A DNA stretch of 64,000 nt from Spirodela intermedia (taxonomy: Eukaryota; Streptophyta; Magnoliopsida; Alismatales; Araceae): positions 8,680,424 through 8,744,423 of the forward strand of contig LR746267.1 in assembly GCA_902729315.2 (NCBI GenBank), given 5' to 3'. This document shows, piece after piece, positions 36,144 to 50,460 of this stretch (its first letter is position 1; every line of letters begins with the position of its first letter). Made by a program: the position numbers and the translations under genes. Under the pieces are notes generated by a model. It was not told where the DNA came from and made no database searches. It saw nothing but the letters and a program-made list of their open reading frames with translations.

Positions 36144-39100
36144 CTAATAATCGGCTTTGTCGTCGTCCTTCACCATGAAGCCCACCGGTCCGTCGTCGAA
36201 GCCCGAGCCGGGGGCGATCTCGTTCAGATCGAGGTACCGCGGTCTCTTCTGGGGAGCGCCGCCGCTGTCTCTGTCGGGGCTGCTACTCGTCTTCACCACC
36301 GGCTTCGCCTCTTCATCCTCCTCCCCCTCGTCCTCCTGCTCCTGCTCCTGCTCCTCCTCCTGTTCCTCCTTTTCCGGCGACTGGATGACGAATCCTGCTT
36401 GTGGTTCTGGTCCGGGACCCTTTTCTTCATCTCCGTCCTCCTCCGACAGGTACTGGTTGTCATCCCCGTCTGAGAGCCCGTCGGAGGCGTTCGACTTGGC
36501 CGGCACGGTGGACTCCATGTCCGTGTCCGAGAGCTCGTACTGCCGGTAATTAATCCGCGGGCGGGTGGACCTCTTGCTCCGCCGGAGGCCGGACTGAATC
36601 TCGTCGACCGACCTCAGCTTGGTCCGCGCGGCGGCACGGCTCGGAGCCCTCCTCCGACGGTGGCGCTGAGGCTCGTCGCTGTCTTCGCTCCCGCTGAGGG
36701 AATCTTCCGCCTCTTCCTCCTCTTCGTCGTCCTCGTCCAGGTTTTCTTCCTCCCAGTGGTACTCCTCGTCCTCCGAGCTACTCGACACCTTCTTCTGCTT
36801 CCGGTTCCTTATGTACTCCTCGTCGTAGATTGCTTCCCCCATTATATCGTCACTGTCGTAATCCGCTTCGTTATCAGAAATGGCTTCCACGAAGTCCTCC
36901 GAGTACCTCCGGGGCCTCTTTCTCCGTCGATTCCTGCGCCAGAAAATGGTCTCAGCGCGAAGTCAACGGCGCGACCAAAGGACGAGGGAGGACGTACCCG
37001 CGATCGAGAGTGTCACTCATGTGTTCGCCGTCGGTGTCTTCATTGTCCTTTGACTTTGGGGAGAGCGACTCGTACGAGTCGTTGTGGGGTTGCGGCGGCG
37101 GACCGTTCCATCTGCCGTTCGTGAAGGCCTCGACCTTACCGACGACGCTCTCCCTCCTGACGGCTTGCTGCTGCTGCTCTGGAGAAGCCTGTCTTTTCCT
37201 GATTCCACGGAACGTTTAAAGGGGAAAAATATTGATCATCTCCCGAGTAAAAGAAGCGAACCAAGCAGATTTTTAACGAGAGGAGACATACTTGGTGATC
37301 TTTATGGCTTCATTGATCGAGCGATCAAAATCGTCTGCGGGGTCAACGTATCACTGTCAGGTTTTGACATAATTGGGAAAAAAAAAAAACAAAAAACCCA
37401 GCAGAATATAAAGTCGTATGCATTCGGAACTCGACAAGAGAATGGAACTATTGTTGAAGGTCTGACAGGAGCACAAGAACACAGACTCCACATACTGGGC
37501 ACTCTTTCCTTAACTAGTGAAGGGTTGACCACAGAATGACACTCTTTTTCACACGTGTTTCCCACCCTGGGTGTGAAAAGAGTCTGAAAAGGAAAGATCG
37601 TGACCAGATTATTCATGCAGGAGATTCAGAGAAGAAACCCTGCATGGGGTGGGTAGGAGCAACAATGGAACATATACGAGTTTATGAGATTGGAAGACGT
37701 CTAATATACTAGAAGGACGTTAATGGAACATATGGTGATATAATATGTTCATAAGGCGGGCCACGTAATCAACATGTAACAGCCAAAAGAAGATACGCCC
37801 AGGGCCACAAGCGAATTCAGTTCCTCTGCCCAAAGCTTTCTTACTTATTTCAAAAATCTCGGTTATTCGAAGCTCCTAACATGATCAAACGCATCGAAAC
37901 TAGGGCCAATCAACACAGCACGATCAGAAGCACCAATAGATACCATAAGGACTGAGAATTGAGAACTGATGTTCATACCAAATGTATAGGTCACAGGCTT
38001 CCTATCGCGAAGGGAGCGTCCTGAAGAGATTCCATCAGCAGCCAAAAAGCTATCAAGAAGGAGAGCTTCTCTGTGTTGCTTCTTGAGCAACTTCTCTTTT
38101 CGCTATAAAAAAATTGTGTACAGAAAGCAGAGAATGTCACTCGTTTGTCAGAGCAAAAGTAAATGGATGAAAATTTGTCAACTTTCCAAAAGGAACCGTA
38201 TCTTGTTGTAGCTTGTTTTGTCGAACCATTTTATAATTCCATTCTTTGTGTGGATGAAGAATTCAGCAAACTGATCATTACGTTCATCAAAAGAGAAGGT
38301 CGAGATACCTTGTGGATTTTTTCAATCTCCGGGAGAAAATCAATCTTCAATTTTTTACCAAGTGAAGCTTCCGTTCTGTTGTTACTTGAAAGAAGTTTGT
38401 CCTGGATTTGGCCAAAAGACAAAAGAAAAGAATGAAGAACAGGTGGAGAAATGGAACTTAGGACCCATATCAAAACTTTGTTACCCCTACAATTTATCCT
38501 ACGATTAGAAGATCACAAAAATGAAGCACCACTACTTCCATGATATTTTCAGACATGCATAAAAAGAAAATGATATACCATTAAGAAAGCAGTGGACCAA
38601 GGGGGAATTCACCGATGGTTCCAACAGCAAAAGAATACAAAGAAGAAAACGACGTGTTATCGCTTTCCTTGCCTTTGTTTGGAGCTTAAACTGGGAACCA
38701 TGTGAAAGACAAGGTCATCTAGCCAAGCAATATCCAGCCACAAATTAAGCCCAAAACTATTATTTCTACCCCACCAAGCAACAGAGAAATGTTAAGACAG
38801 GACACAAATGATCAAGCATCAACCTATTTCGAAACTGAATCATGAAGACACAATCCAAACTTCTTATCTCACTGCAGCTCTCCTTCACTCGTTGTTAGCT
38901 CATTTAAGACAATAAGGAAACAGTTTCAGAAAAGCACGCTTTTAACAATCGACAATATCCGAAAAGGTAGGAGCGACATTTCTCTCGAGGAGATGTATAA
39001 GAATTTCGACTGGAAAGAACCAGTGGATGTATGATCATCCCCAAATCACTCGTTCAACGAAAAAATACAAAAGTTAAATGCTCTAAGATCAACCAAAGCA

Positions 39101-42100
39101 TCAAATCTGAAGTACATTCCAAGGAGTACTAATTTTTGGGTCGAATTCGGAACTGATCCATTTATCCGAGCAGAGTGACGCAGAAGAACAAATGTCAATA
39201 TGTCACTTATTAGCAATCAAGAGAATATTAATAACTAACAAGGAACAGAGAAAAAAGCCCGTTAGAATCATACACAGTGAAGAAAAGGGGAAGAAAAGGG
39301 CGAAGTGGAAATATATTTAATGAAAAAGGGAGAACAAAAAGACGAAAGGAGCCTACATCTTTGCAACTGTGTGCAAGATGTTCTATTTATCAGACTTCCA
39401 CAAAATTATATTTTGGGTGTCACCGTCACATGCATCATGTCCCAGGAATCAATCTCATCACTTTCTTCCTAATTGGATTGTCATTGTACACTGCTCCGCT
39501 ATAAGGCTTCACATTGTTGCATTTTGGATCGCATTTGGCATATAGTTGGTGTTATAATGTCCTGTTTTCCTCATCTGTTAGGCTTACCATCTTCTTCAGC
39601 TTCCCCACAGTTACAACGATAAGATTCACTGTTCACATCATCATCATAACTCATTCTGTACTGCTGCTCAGGGTATTCCAGCAAACCATAGCGGATGTTC
39701 AGACGCACTTAAGACTGACATGAACCAGTCACAACAGGGCAAAACGAGTTGTTCCGCAATTTAACAATATCCCTTGATACTTCAAAAAGCAGCCATAGAT
39801 TAACACCTCCCCCCAAACAAAAACTAAGAAAGAAAAGGAAAAAAACGGGAGAGATACACAATTTCAACCCTATTTCAGGGACTTTGCCGATAGCAAACAT
39901 TTCTTTATTGCCCAGGCGAAAGAAATATGCTTTTACGCGTCATACAAAAATCTAGTAACGTCCGATCGGAAATCCGCAAAATACCCCGGTTTTGAAAACT
40001 GAAAGAGGACTCATTTATGGAATCTGAAAATCCCTCACAAGGTAAACCTCTACCAACATTGTCAAACGCACCCAAGGAAGCTGCGGCAATGCCACCCTCA
40101 CATTGATAATGGAAAATGCTCGTCTAGTGAGCTTGTCAAAAAAAGCACACTTATTATTATCTTCAACACTCGTAGATAAACACCCCCCCCCCAAAAAAAA
40201 AGAATAAATATCAATTTTGGTGTACTTGATTAAGCACGCAACACAAGCTTCATGTCACAAAAAAGAAAAAAAAAAAAACCGTGAGACAGCCCATATCACA
40301 GGGACACCTACACTACATGTGACACCTAACAATGGGGACTTAATGCTCGTATTTTGGGACCTACAGCATTAACATGATGGGATCAAGTGGGTAGATTCTG
40401 CATTGCTGTTCATATCCAGATAAGGATCATATTGGTCACGTCACTTGATCAAAATGAAAGATCTAGACTAGAAAGGAAAAAGAAATGGCTAAATTTTACA
40501 GTTTGTAAATTACATATCATTATATATTTGACAACGAGAGTATATCTATTAAATCGAGACATCTGTTCAACCCTAGAACTGGGAGACCTCTTATTCCCAT
40601 TCCGTACCTCACACAGGCTGGGAAGATTGCCCAGGACGCATAAGCAATGTGGTAGCAGCAAACCGCAGCAATTGATGGCTGCAATTGTTATTATGTCCCT
40701 TGTTCTTCTTATTCCCCACCCTCCACCAAACAACGCTTCGTAGCTCTTCCTCCTACAGCAGCACAGTTGCCAGATATCTGTCAACCAGAGGGCCAGATCT
40801 CAGCTTAACTGCCTATTCTCAGCCATATTCAGCTAATCATTTGCCAATCCGGTCCAATTATATGACTTTCTTTTTATCCTCGAGACCAGACCAGATGCCC
40901 CCTGCTCATCTCCATTCAAATAAAAACCAAACAGATAGGCTATAGCTGATTACAATATAAATAGTAAATTTAGAAGGGAATTGTCCGATTTTAAGGAGCC
41001 ATAGCTTATTAACTCAATTATTACATGTTGGTCGCAACTTGTATGAAAGTCTAGTCGACCATAACAAATTCCAATATACGTGAATCAACTAAGTTAAGAA
41101 GGGCAACAGTGGGAAGTGCTTCTTGAGATGCATCGGGCAACAATTAACGTTTTTCTTTCTCTCACAGTTTATTTTTCTACCCTTGCTCGTCATCTTCCTC
41201 TTGTCAGTCAAATCCTCTCTCTCAGCACATTACCTCATCTTACCACACCTCAAACATGAAATGAATAAAGCGCACTGTTTGCGTCATTTACCAACAGAAA
41301 GAACTATCCGATTTGAGAAGGTTAAATACCAAAGGCCAAGGTTTTTATCTTGAACTGATGATAATTAGAAATCCAGAACTGACAAAAGTTCATAATCACT
41401 ATTCTATTAATAGAAAACTATTTCCTTAAAATAATAAGATGACCCAAAAATGAAAGGATGTTGACCCTAAAACAGAAAAAACCCCATTAATTCAGGCACA
41501 AAGGTAACACATAAGTTCATTGACTAAACATTTATGCATAAAAAAAACAAACATCAATCAGCAACTGCCAAAGCTAACAAGAACCACACAAATTTGTAGC
41601 CACGTGATAAGTACGCATGTTACTCAAACAAGATTAACCTCCAACACCGAAGGAGTCAAACGTCATCTAATATCCATCCACTGACTGTGCATTGACGTGG
41701 GCACTGGTTAACTTCATCGACACTAACCTAGCGACAACATGTTTGTGAAGGGATGTGAATGACTTGAATAATCCCCACTGGGTCCAAAACGAACAATGAT
41801 CTAGTTTGTTTTGCCATACATGGATATGTCCACAGAAGTATCCCAAGACTATCACAGCACAAAAACTAAATCGAATATTTGGCGGTCATTAAATGAATGT
41901 TGCCTATCATGCCACTGATGCACTATGTATAGTTATTGCATCATTCTCGTCCGTTTCTTATTTTCCGTATCATAATATGCCATACTCATCGACTACACCC
42001 CACTGTTCATCAACATTCTTGTGTCTAAATGTGCCTACTACTTGCATACTGATATACAGACGAGCATTACTACTAACTCCCCTAGACCCGTACTTACAAG

Positions 42101-45100
42101 AGATAAACTAGCAAAGTAATCATGCAGCTGCTACTTCTTTTTTTCTCGGTTATTACTTAATATTTCCTCGCATGATAAATTTTACTGTTATCATTATTGC
42201 AATGAAAAATGTGCACCTGATATGAAACGGAATGGCATTTGCATCTTAATACTGTGTAAAGACTCATTACCCCTCTCCTTCTGGATTCTTGAGGTTCAAA
42301 GGGAGCTCAACCTCAGCCAATCAGACCTAGTCCGTCTAGAAGATATTCGACATTAATATTTGCTGGTTGTGTTCTAAATATTTATTGGGCATTCTGGCTA
42401 TGTGTTGTGTTTAGAAATGTATCTGTACCTCATCAGAAATTCTCCTAGCACAACATTCCGTGAACCAAATGTTTTGTTTAAGTTGAGTCTGAGCCTAGTG
42501 ACACCATCCAATTACATGCAGATTACACAGAAGGGTCTTCTGAATCAAATCGGAAACCTGGATAGGGATTGGAAACCACAACTCAGCCAATCGTGGGGAA
42601 AAGCTCCCTTCAGGCTAGAAATAAAAAATGGTTTTAGCGACCATATGTATATAAATAGGAAATGACATAAATGGTGGCAGCGTCGACAGCTACTGGTCGT
42701 CAGAAGGTTTTGAGAAGCAGGAGGTGACCACTGGTAGTGACAAAACTAACAACTCTTTCCCATTCTTTCCATTTTCCACCAGGCAATGCCACAAGTGCTC
42801 ACTCTTTCACTCTTCTGCTTCCTCTCCCAATGAGCGCTTCTTCCTTCAGAAGGAAAAGATCAAGCCAGGGAGTGCTTTTCAGAAGTGCTAGATCAATCAG
42901 GTATCAGCCAACGCAACTGGCATTGACCAATTTAGATATTTGATGGTGAATCAGGATGCTCGAACCCCAAAACTCAGCTCAACCAGAGAATATCCAATAT
43001 AGGTCGCCCACTTTTTCATACAATCTTTCATAGACTGAGCTTGCGAAAAAGCTTATCTAAGATCACCGTCAATGAAGAAACGAAAAAAGAGACAACGGAT
43101 AACCATCTTTTGTTGTCAGTCAAACACATCTTTGCTCCATATAATTTTTATAGTTGATTTACACATCCAGACATAGATACAATGGGAATCACAGATCGAT
43201 ATCAAAATAGATGGCTTAGGTAACACAATTCAGGAAATGTGCACAGCAGCAACTGAAAATGATAACATTGGATACTTCCCCCAGATCACTCCCCATGTCT
43301 TTATCAAAGTTCCACATCACAATTTGGCACACGCTATCATCGGCAAACAGTGTTAAACAAACGATGATTACCCAGGTGGCATCTCTGATCCTATGCAAGT
43401 GGACGTAGGCATGAAAAAGACTATACTTATTTCCAAATAAATAAATAAATAAATTATTTAACATTTACAGCATCTAAAAATTTCAGAGCAGCAACCATCC
43501 TCTGGTTCCGTGCATTATCAGCGTCCTTTTCATCAGAATATTTCTTTTCAATGTTGAACATTGGTTTAAATTGTTCACATAATGGTGTCATACATATAAA
43601 AATGGTTTCATTATAAATATGCTAAATTATGGCGATCATACAATTTCTTTTGGGTGGAGAGTACTGAATGAACATAAAAAATAATAAGTCACAGTTTTAT
43701 TACCGAAACTTCTTGAAACTCATCCAAATTTGTCGCGACTGTTTCCCATTGGCAAGATACAGTTGCAAGAGACTGAGATCCCTTTGCTTTTGCTTTCTTT
43801 ATAACCTCAACTCTTCTAATTTCTCGATATAGCCGATGACCAATGATGGGATCATCTTCGTACCTATGTGGATAGACATCAAGTATATCAAGATTCCATT
43901 TCATTAATCATACAAAAAAATCGTAACAAGTGCAGCTTCTTTTTCTCGTTCTCATACATGCATCCAAATATTTTAAATAAAGAAACGAAAAACTTAGTTA
44001 CGTGGTTAAAGGACCCAGAAACAACTGGCAGTGTAGAAACTAAATGTATCTTAATATGTTAACCAAATTTGTGGGGTGTCAATATTACCAGAATGAGATT
44101 CCATGGGAGTCACCACCAACCCGCTCTTGACGAAATGCTGCAAGTTGAATCCCATGCTTTATGGAGTTGTCAATGTAGCTCCTAATATCCTCTTGCTGCA
44201 AGATACAAAGAAACCATGAAGCAATGAAATGATAATCAAAACTTAAAAAAAAATCCAAAACCTCAAAATGGATGACTAAATTAGGATCATAATTAGGACA
44301 CGAGTTAAAAAAAAATGAATCAACCACAGCTTGCACGAAAAAACTGTTCCAAATAAACTATGCCTCAGGAAGTTAAACTCAAATATAAAAGAGCGTCAAT
44401 TTACAAAACATAATTATAAATTCTCCCCAATGCTAAACTGACATTTGAATAACCCAAAAAATATGAAAAACCTGACTTGTAAAGTCGAATGAAGAAAAAA
44501 ATGGAAAAAATATCTTCAGAATTTTTTCTTGGGACATGGGTGTCAGAGCAGAGCAAAGTGCACTCTCAAAAAGAAAAACCCGTCATTAAGAGTCTGTACT
44601 TTCTACCTGGACATGACGTGCAAAATTTTCCATGAGCCCGTAAAAAACTTTGAGTAATGATAGCAATGTGCATCGTAAAACCTATAGGGATCTCACCCTT
44701 TTTATCTCCTGTAGGTCGAATTGTTGCAAAGCACCTATTCCAAGCAAAAATACGAATCAAAGTTCATCCCAGGTTCCCAAATATAGATCAGAACGATGAT
44801 ACCATTTTTATGGTCGACTTAATCGTAAGACCTCTCAGAATATTGGTCCTACATGGAGTCGTCATGGGTCCAGTGGTTGGTTACTTGATCCATTAAGGAT
44901 TCCCTGACAAAACGGAACGGTTTAAACCCAGGACTATGATTCGACCGCCAATCCAGCTCAGGTTTAACGAAGTACTCCATCAATTATTGATCTCAAATTT
45001 TAAAATTGCCGTTTTATCCAAAAGTGGGGGATCACAGGAGAACTATAACATGAACTATAGTCAGTATTAACTCGGCAGTAAAATTCCCAGCCAGCCAGCC

Positions 45101-48100
45101 AGTAAAGAGTGCCCTTCCTACTTTCGCCGCATGCTTTTCAAACACATGGAAAAGTATACTCAGAAGTATTGCACAAACGAAATGCGTTTGCAAAAGCGTC
45201 AAATCAACATACTCTTCCACTTTCTAAAAAATATTTCCAGAAAAACTAGTCATCAGAAAATCAAATTCCTTGTGAAGTCATCTCCGGCCCACTTGCACCT
45301 ACTGTTCATTGCAGGATTATCAATAATAGACACCAATCTTTCAGAGAAATGAGCTTTCTTAAAACCATTATGGTCATGAACAGACAGATTCATTAGAGTC
45401 CAAACAAACCCATCCTCTATGAAACTGGAAAGATTAAGGCAGCATACCACCTCATCCGTAATCAAGCATTAATGTGAGAACAATAGAGTATCCGTAATCA
45501 AGCATTATTGTGAGAACAATGTGAGAACAGGCAATCTCAAGCCTTGGTCTCCAAAAAAGATTCGACTACGAACAGGTAGCAGATGAGTCGCCCCGTTTAC
45601 GATTTGTCCCTTTCATATGAGAGACTTCTCATATTTACATTACAGTTCATTAACACGTCCCTCCCATAGCCCACACCTAGCCATATGCCATTCTCAGTGG
45701 GGGGGAAGAAGGAATGGCAACCTATGGCAAAGCAGGCAACAACCATGACGCGCAGCAAAGCCAGTGGCAGAGAGCAGATGACACAGCAGGATAGGCTATA
45801 AATAGAAATCTCATTTTTTCCCTCTTTCGGTGCCTTAACCACTTCCTACTCCTTATCCTCCCATTTTTTAACTATGTGCTCACCTCGTTACAGTGATCAA
45901 ACACTGCAGCCCCCTTTCCTACATCTTTCCTCTTCTTAGGGCTTTCTCTGCTGCAAACGGAAAGGCCATGTAGTCTTTTAAAAGGCTGGCCCAGCATGGC
46001 CCAGCCTAAAACCAGCCAGTAGACTATGATCCCAAGATGTCCCAGATGCTTGTGTCATGCGACAACACAAGAAGAAATCGATATAACTCAATAACCTTCG
46101 CACGGTAATTCATTCATGAGTGCAAGCTCTTGTTTGAAAACTCGGGAAAAGGAGATCATTAAGTTCGAGGAAGGAATATAAGGTCGAAACAAAACTTTAC
46201 ATTATTACGGAAAGATAAAGCAAGGACTAACGGATCCAAGTTTCATCCAATTTGTCATCTTTATACTGTAATCAAGATGGCATTTTTGGTTTCAAGACAA
46301 ACAAGATAATACAAAATACAAGACCAGCATACAAAGAGTATTAAAATAAGTTTTTATCGGTATCTGATGAAGATGTTACCTCCACACGGATGTCACATAA
46401 TGCCTTCAAGATCAATACGCGTGTCTTAGGTTCAAGAGTCTTGTAGAACTCAACTTCCGCCCTGAAATAGTCATTATTGGAAAACATACAGCTAGACAGT
46501 AATGACAAGTTTTAGGCTCTGAAAATCATAAGGTTTTAAATAGCTCACCCGTGTGATGCAACTATAGGTATCTCTCCCTCTGCAACCTACAGAATCAATA
46601 ACTAGGTAAATCTCAAATGATTCTAACGGAACTCTATCCTTCGGTTTTGAAAGCCTGGGGATAGAGAAGTTTACATAGTAGACCAACATACCCAATGCCA
46701 CCAATCCTTCAGCTTCCTGCATAACACTGTAACCCAAGTAGCGCGCCCTAATGCCATGCGAGTAATTGGTGGAATTGCCTAAACCAGAAATCCCAAACAG
46801 AGTGACCATTAGAAGAAAACAATGAATCCGACATTGTGGAGAGTTTCATTTAATAGGATTACTCTATTTTCAGTACTGGCGTTGTTAAAGAATGTTTCAG
46901 CTCACCTTTCATGGCCTACAGTCCTTTGGGTTAGCCTTCAATTAGTATGGCAAATTTGAGTTTTATGAAATATATGTTCCTCTTCATAATTTTCTATATT
47001 TCCTTCTCAATAGATTTCATAAAATAATAATTTTCCACATAGCACTACATCCGACCAAAGAGTGGACCGGAATTTTATCTGCTAAGATAGATACTGTAGT
47101 AAAAGTTAGAAAACAATTAAAAGATATGCTATTTACAAGGGTGAGACCAATGACACTAGAATATTAACACTTTTTAACAAGAATAACGTGAAACAGTTCG
47201 AAATCACACATCTAGAACATACTCTTCTGCAATTGATCGAGAAATATTCATGTGAAGACGATGTAAAACGCATAGACGTAGGTGTCTAGATTGTGTTACC
47301 ATTGAAGCTACACCCATATCCAGTACTCATTTTTTTTCCTTTTTCTGTTCAACAGCAGCATGACAGCTTACAGATTTATTTTTCTCGAGGGATATTTCAG
47401 CCAAGAAAAAAATGAATCCATTCTTTTGTAAAAGATGCTACGGATTGGGATGATTCATATAGGACGTTAGAAAATCCAAAGAGGTTCTAAATTATAGCAC
47501 ATGCTACGTTGACGACAAATGTAACACTAATTTCAAACAGGCAGTAGGTATCCCCCACCAATTTAATAGAAGAGAGATAGGTGCAAAGAACCTCAGTCAT
47601 TAAATAATGTAGTAGCATTTTCTGTTTCTAAGCACTTCAAGATGTTGCTCAACTATTCTAACAGTTATCCTTTCCCAATATAACATGAGCAGCATTGTCA
47701 CCATTCGCAATCAAATGGTACCTTCAACACAATTAAGTGCAGCAATGCCTCATAAGTGCGGAAGGCATGTAAAAAATTTCCCAATTTTGCGATTGTTCCA
47801 AGAGTAATAAATGAACCGCAACATTAAAACCTGGAAGGCTTTTCCACAAAAGGTATAATAGATTCCATCAGTGCAGATACTAATTTCCCAAAATAATCCC
47901 TCCCAGTGGCATGAGGTGAAAAGATCCTACGAACATACATCGTCAAATTCTCAAACAGATCCATGTTTATTTGATAGTCGTTTGTGTCTGAAAACAAAAA
48001 ACTCATTTTTCTACTATCAACAGAAAAGATGCAAATCAGAGTTATTGTGAACCTCCAATTCAAAGCTGCGAACGGGAAAAATCTGAATATACCAAATCTA

Positions 48101-49137
48101 TCAAAGACCTGTGGAACAAATATAGTTACGATTATGGAACAAAACCAATACTCTGAATAATTCTGATCACAAGAAAACAAAACACAATCCATTAAGAGCT
48201 CTTTGACAAGAGACCACCATACTATCTGTAGTTTCGATGGTTGAGATACACCAATAACAACCTGTTCTTACCACAAAAAAGTTATCCTTTGAAATCGTAC
48301 TGATTAACCATAAACTAATTATGTGCTTTCTGATGGCAATCACATGCTACTTATCTTATCAGAAAAAGCACAACCCTAACAGGCGACTAGTGATCGAATC
48401 ATAGCATTCATACTGAAGCTAGAACAAAATCCCAAGCTTAAGCAACATCCAGAGATAAAACTTCTAAGAGACAAGAATTGGAGCAACCAAGGCTGGAAAA
48501 ACAATTAATAGTGACATCGAAGGACGACATTGTACATCCATGATAAGAATTACAAACCTTCAACAAGGGTATGTGTACGTCGTCCAAGGTGCTGTTGGGG
48601 GTGATCAATGCCGTTTCCAGCTCCTCGGCAGAGAACTCCACGGAGATGTTCAGTAGAGGCCTGAACACCTGGAGGAAGACGAAGAAGTCAACAACGAGAA
48701 CATAAATCAAACCCAACACAAAGAACTGTCCCAAAAGCGCTGGCGACACAGATTGAGGAAAAAGAGCTCACGTGCAAGAAGTTCAGCAAGGAGGCGAACT
48801 CCCACATGGATCGGATGGACCACCGCGGCAGCTGCGCCGTGGCCGGCGGCTCTACCAACGGGGTGATGATTTTGCTGCGTTGCAGCTGCTCTTCCTTCTC
48901 CCTGCGCGCGGCAGCGGGGGAGGCCCCGGACGACCTCCTACTCTCTGATGCCGGGACCGGAGCCTGGTACGCACGGTTAGCACTGGCGGAGCGGGAGGTG
49001 CACGCCCTCGGAAACCGTGGCTTCCGCTCGCTGGAATGATTCGGCTGCCACCGCTCCTCCGACGAAGATCCGTCCCGGTTGGCGGCCGAGCTTGCAGCAC
49101 CTTCCTCCCCCATGGTCGCCTCCGGCTTCGGCGGCAT
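36144..49137 (-). CDS. DDR4: DDT-domain chromatin protein, DDR4-like
   Basis: DDT-related proteins are accessory subunits of plant ISWI (CHR11/CHR17) remodelling complexes in the nucleus. Twelve exons, complement(36144..36933, 36998..37198, 37292..37334, 37979..38102, 38309..38401, 43704..43863, 44089..44195, 46380..46461, 46549..46586, 46692..46778, 48558..48668, 48772..49137), all GT/AG with matching phases, give 733 residues. Residues 1-105 are Ser/Pro/Arg-rich. The DDT domain (about 106-165) starts W-S-I-R-S-M-W-E-F and includes the A-E-E-L-E segment. A conserved middle follows: W-V-T-V-L-C-R-K-L, D-W-W-H-W-V-A-E-G, L-K-A-L-C-D-I-R, G-H-R-L-Y-R-E-I, and R-S-L-R-D-R-K-P-V-T-Y-T-F. From about 471 the C-terminus is acidic with basic patches. 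The first in-frame ATG is at 49137 (MPPK); a second at 49113 is possible. Introns 2 (1.8 kb) and 7 (5.3 kb) are long. Confidence 0.92.
42275..42706. repeat. 432-bp dispersed repeat, copy 2
   Basis: It matches 31631-32062 base for base except for a few substitutions, in the same orientation on the plus strand (antisense to DDR4). Its flanks differ from those of copy 1 on the left. It lies inside DDR4 intron 7. Confidence 0.85.
43469..43543 (-). other. Possible cassette exon in DDR4 intron 7
   Basis: This 75-base segment has AG before it (minus strand, ...gaaaag) and GT after it (gtaaat), has no stop in the DDR4 phase, and would add 25 charged, helix-prone residues (K-Y-S-D-E-K-D-A-D-N...) between V-S and D-K of the main product. 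It is part of a complete 45-codon ATG-to-stop frame (43591-43454). It lies 160 bp from exon 7. The pyrimidine tract before it is poor. Confidence 0.3.
46779..48557 (-). other. Intron 2 of DDR4
   Basis: A 1.8-kb AT-rich intron with GT and AG borders. The frame at 47824-48192 on the minus strand has no DDT-family match and starts at a non-ATG codon. Nothing else is recognised in it. Confidence 0.6.
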
Positions 49138-49332
49138 CCACAGAGGCGGATTAGGGGGCTGATCTGCTCGTGCCGGTGGCGGACCTGATGGCGACTTGCG
49201 ACTCCGGGGACAAGACCCCTCGGCGGCAACGGTTTGGCCAGCCCGTGGCCATACGGTGCCACCACCGTCGAAGGAGCTCTCGGAGGACGCGATGAACGGG
49301 GTCACACGCTCAAAACAGCACGAGGGAGGGAG

Positions 49333-49347
49333 GAAGAGAGAGGGAGA

Positions 49348-49379
<32 letters not shown>
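49333..49379. repeat. GA/CT microsatellite in DDR4 leader
   Basis: An interrupted ga-repeat of about 47 bp lying roughly 200 bp upstream of the DDR4 start codon. On the gene strand it reads ctctct, common in plant 5' leaders. Confidence 0.8.
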
Positions 49380-50437
49380 TGAAGGTAGGGATGGGCGGAG
49401 AAGAGATGGAGGAGGGAAGAGGGGGGAAAAGCTCTGGAGAGGAAGAGGGTAGAAAGGTAATAAATGGCGATTCCCCCGGTCGTAGATTTGAGTCCGTTCA
49501 GTACAAATTCTGACCACGGCGACCGGGGGCCTCTCCTCTTCAGATACTCTCTCACCTTCTGACCCGCCGACCGACCTACGCGAGCCGGTCAGCCCACATC
49601 CAGCACTGAATGCGGCCCACGTCGCATCTCGCCACGTACCCCATGGGCCCTTTATTTACCCGTCGTTTCACTCCTTCCCATTCTTATTTCCATTTAAATC
49701 AAGACCTAACCAACCTTCCCTCAGAGATGGCATAATGCGACCACCATAACCTAGTCCGAACAATATTAATTCCCCCAAAAATTAATGGGAATTAGAGATC
49801 CAAAAAAACACAAAATTACAAAAATACCCTACTTTTTTGGTATAAATGTCCATGAAGGCAGTACATAAATCCTCGTAAGAGTGAGAGGGGTATTCCTATA
49901 CAATTAAACTATGGTTACACTGACTAAGTTGACGACGATATTAATGAGGTCACAATTAATGGAGTAGCGCGGTGTCAAGATTTTTGTGTGGGGGTGATGT
50001 GGCTTATGAAATATTACGGGGGGTTATGTGCAATTTTAGGTACGAGTAATCGGGTCCCCAAAGACTGATAGTTATGGAGGCGAACGGCGGAGGGCAAGTG
50101 TATCCGAGCAAATGTGGGGAATCTCGATCCAGACTGGGCCTTGTGGGCCGATTTGAGACCGCTCTCCCCGTAAGCCTAAGCCTAGTGTTCTTAATGGGTT
50201 TCAGCCCAAAAACTCCATGATGGGCTAGCGCTTGGTTGGACCCATTCGGATTTCGCTTGATGGAGAGATCACGTTCCCCATCTAGTCTAGATAGAGAAAG
50301 TCGTAGACAGAGAAAGATATGCCCACGGTAAGTAAAGAGGTAGACAGAGAGAGAGAGATCCATGATGTAACATGGATCGGAGAAAGGTGAACATGCAGAC
50401 GACGCAAGGTGATCGGGTCTAAGAAAAAGAAGAACAA

Positions 50438-50460
50438 GGGGGGGGGGGGAGGGGGGGAGG
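50438..50460. repeat. Poly-G tract
   Basis: Twelve Gs, an A, seven Gs, then agg. Two long G-runs close together can form a G-quadruplex and are also error-prone in sequencing. Confidence 0.7.

Larger units (their letters stand above)
38402..43703 (-). other. 5.3-kb intron 7 of DDR4
   Basis: The intron separates the exon ending ...F-Q-E-V-S (43704) from that starting D-K-L-L-S-S (38401). It contains copy 2 of the 432-bp repeat and a possible in-frame cassette exon (43469-43543). The rest is AT-rich with no coding or RNA gene recognised. Confidence 0.75.

Noticed and set aside
47824-48192. 122-codon minus-strand frame in DDR4 intron 2
   Set aside because: It opens at a non-ATG codon, its sequence does not match any part of the DDT family, and the DDR4 frame joins cleanly from 48558 to 46778 without it.
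49138-49305. N-terminal extension of DDR4 starting at 49305
   Set aside because: The codon at 49305 is GTG, not ATG; the first in-frame ATG is at 49137, and the upstream part is rich in GC leader sequence.
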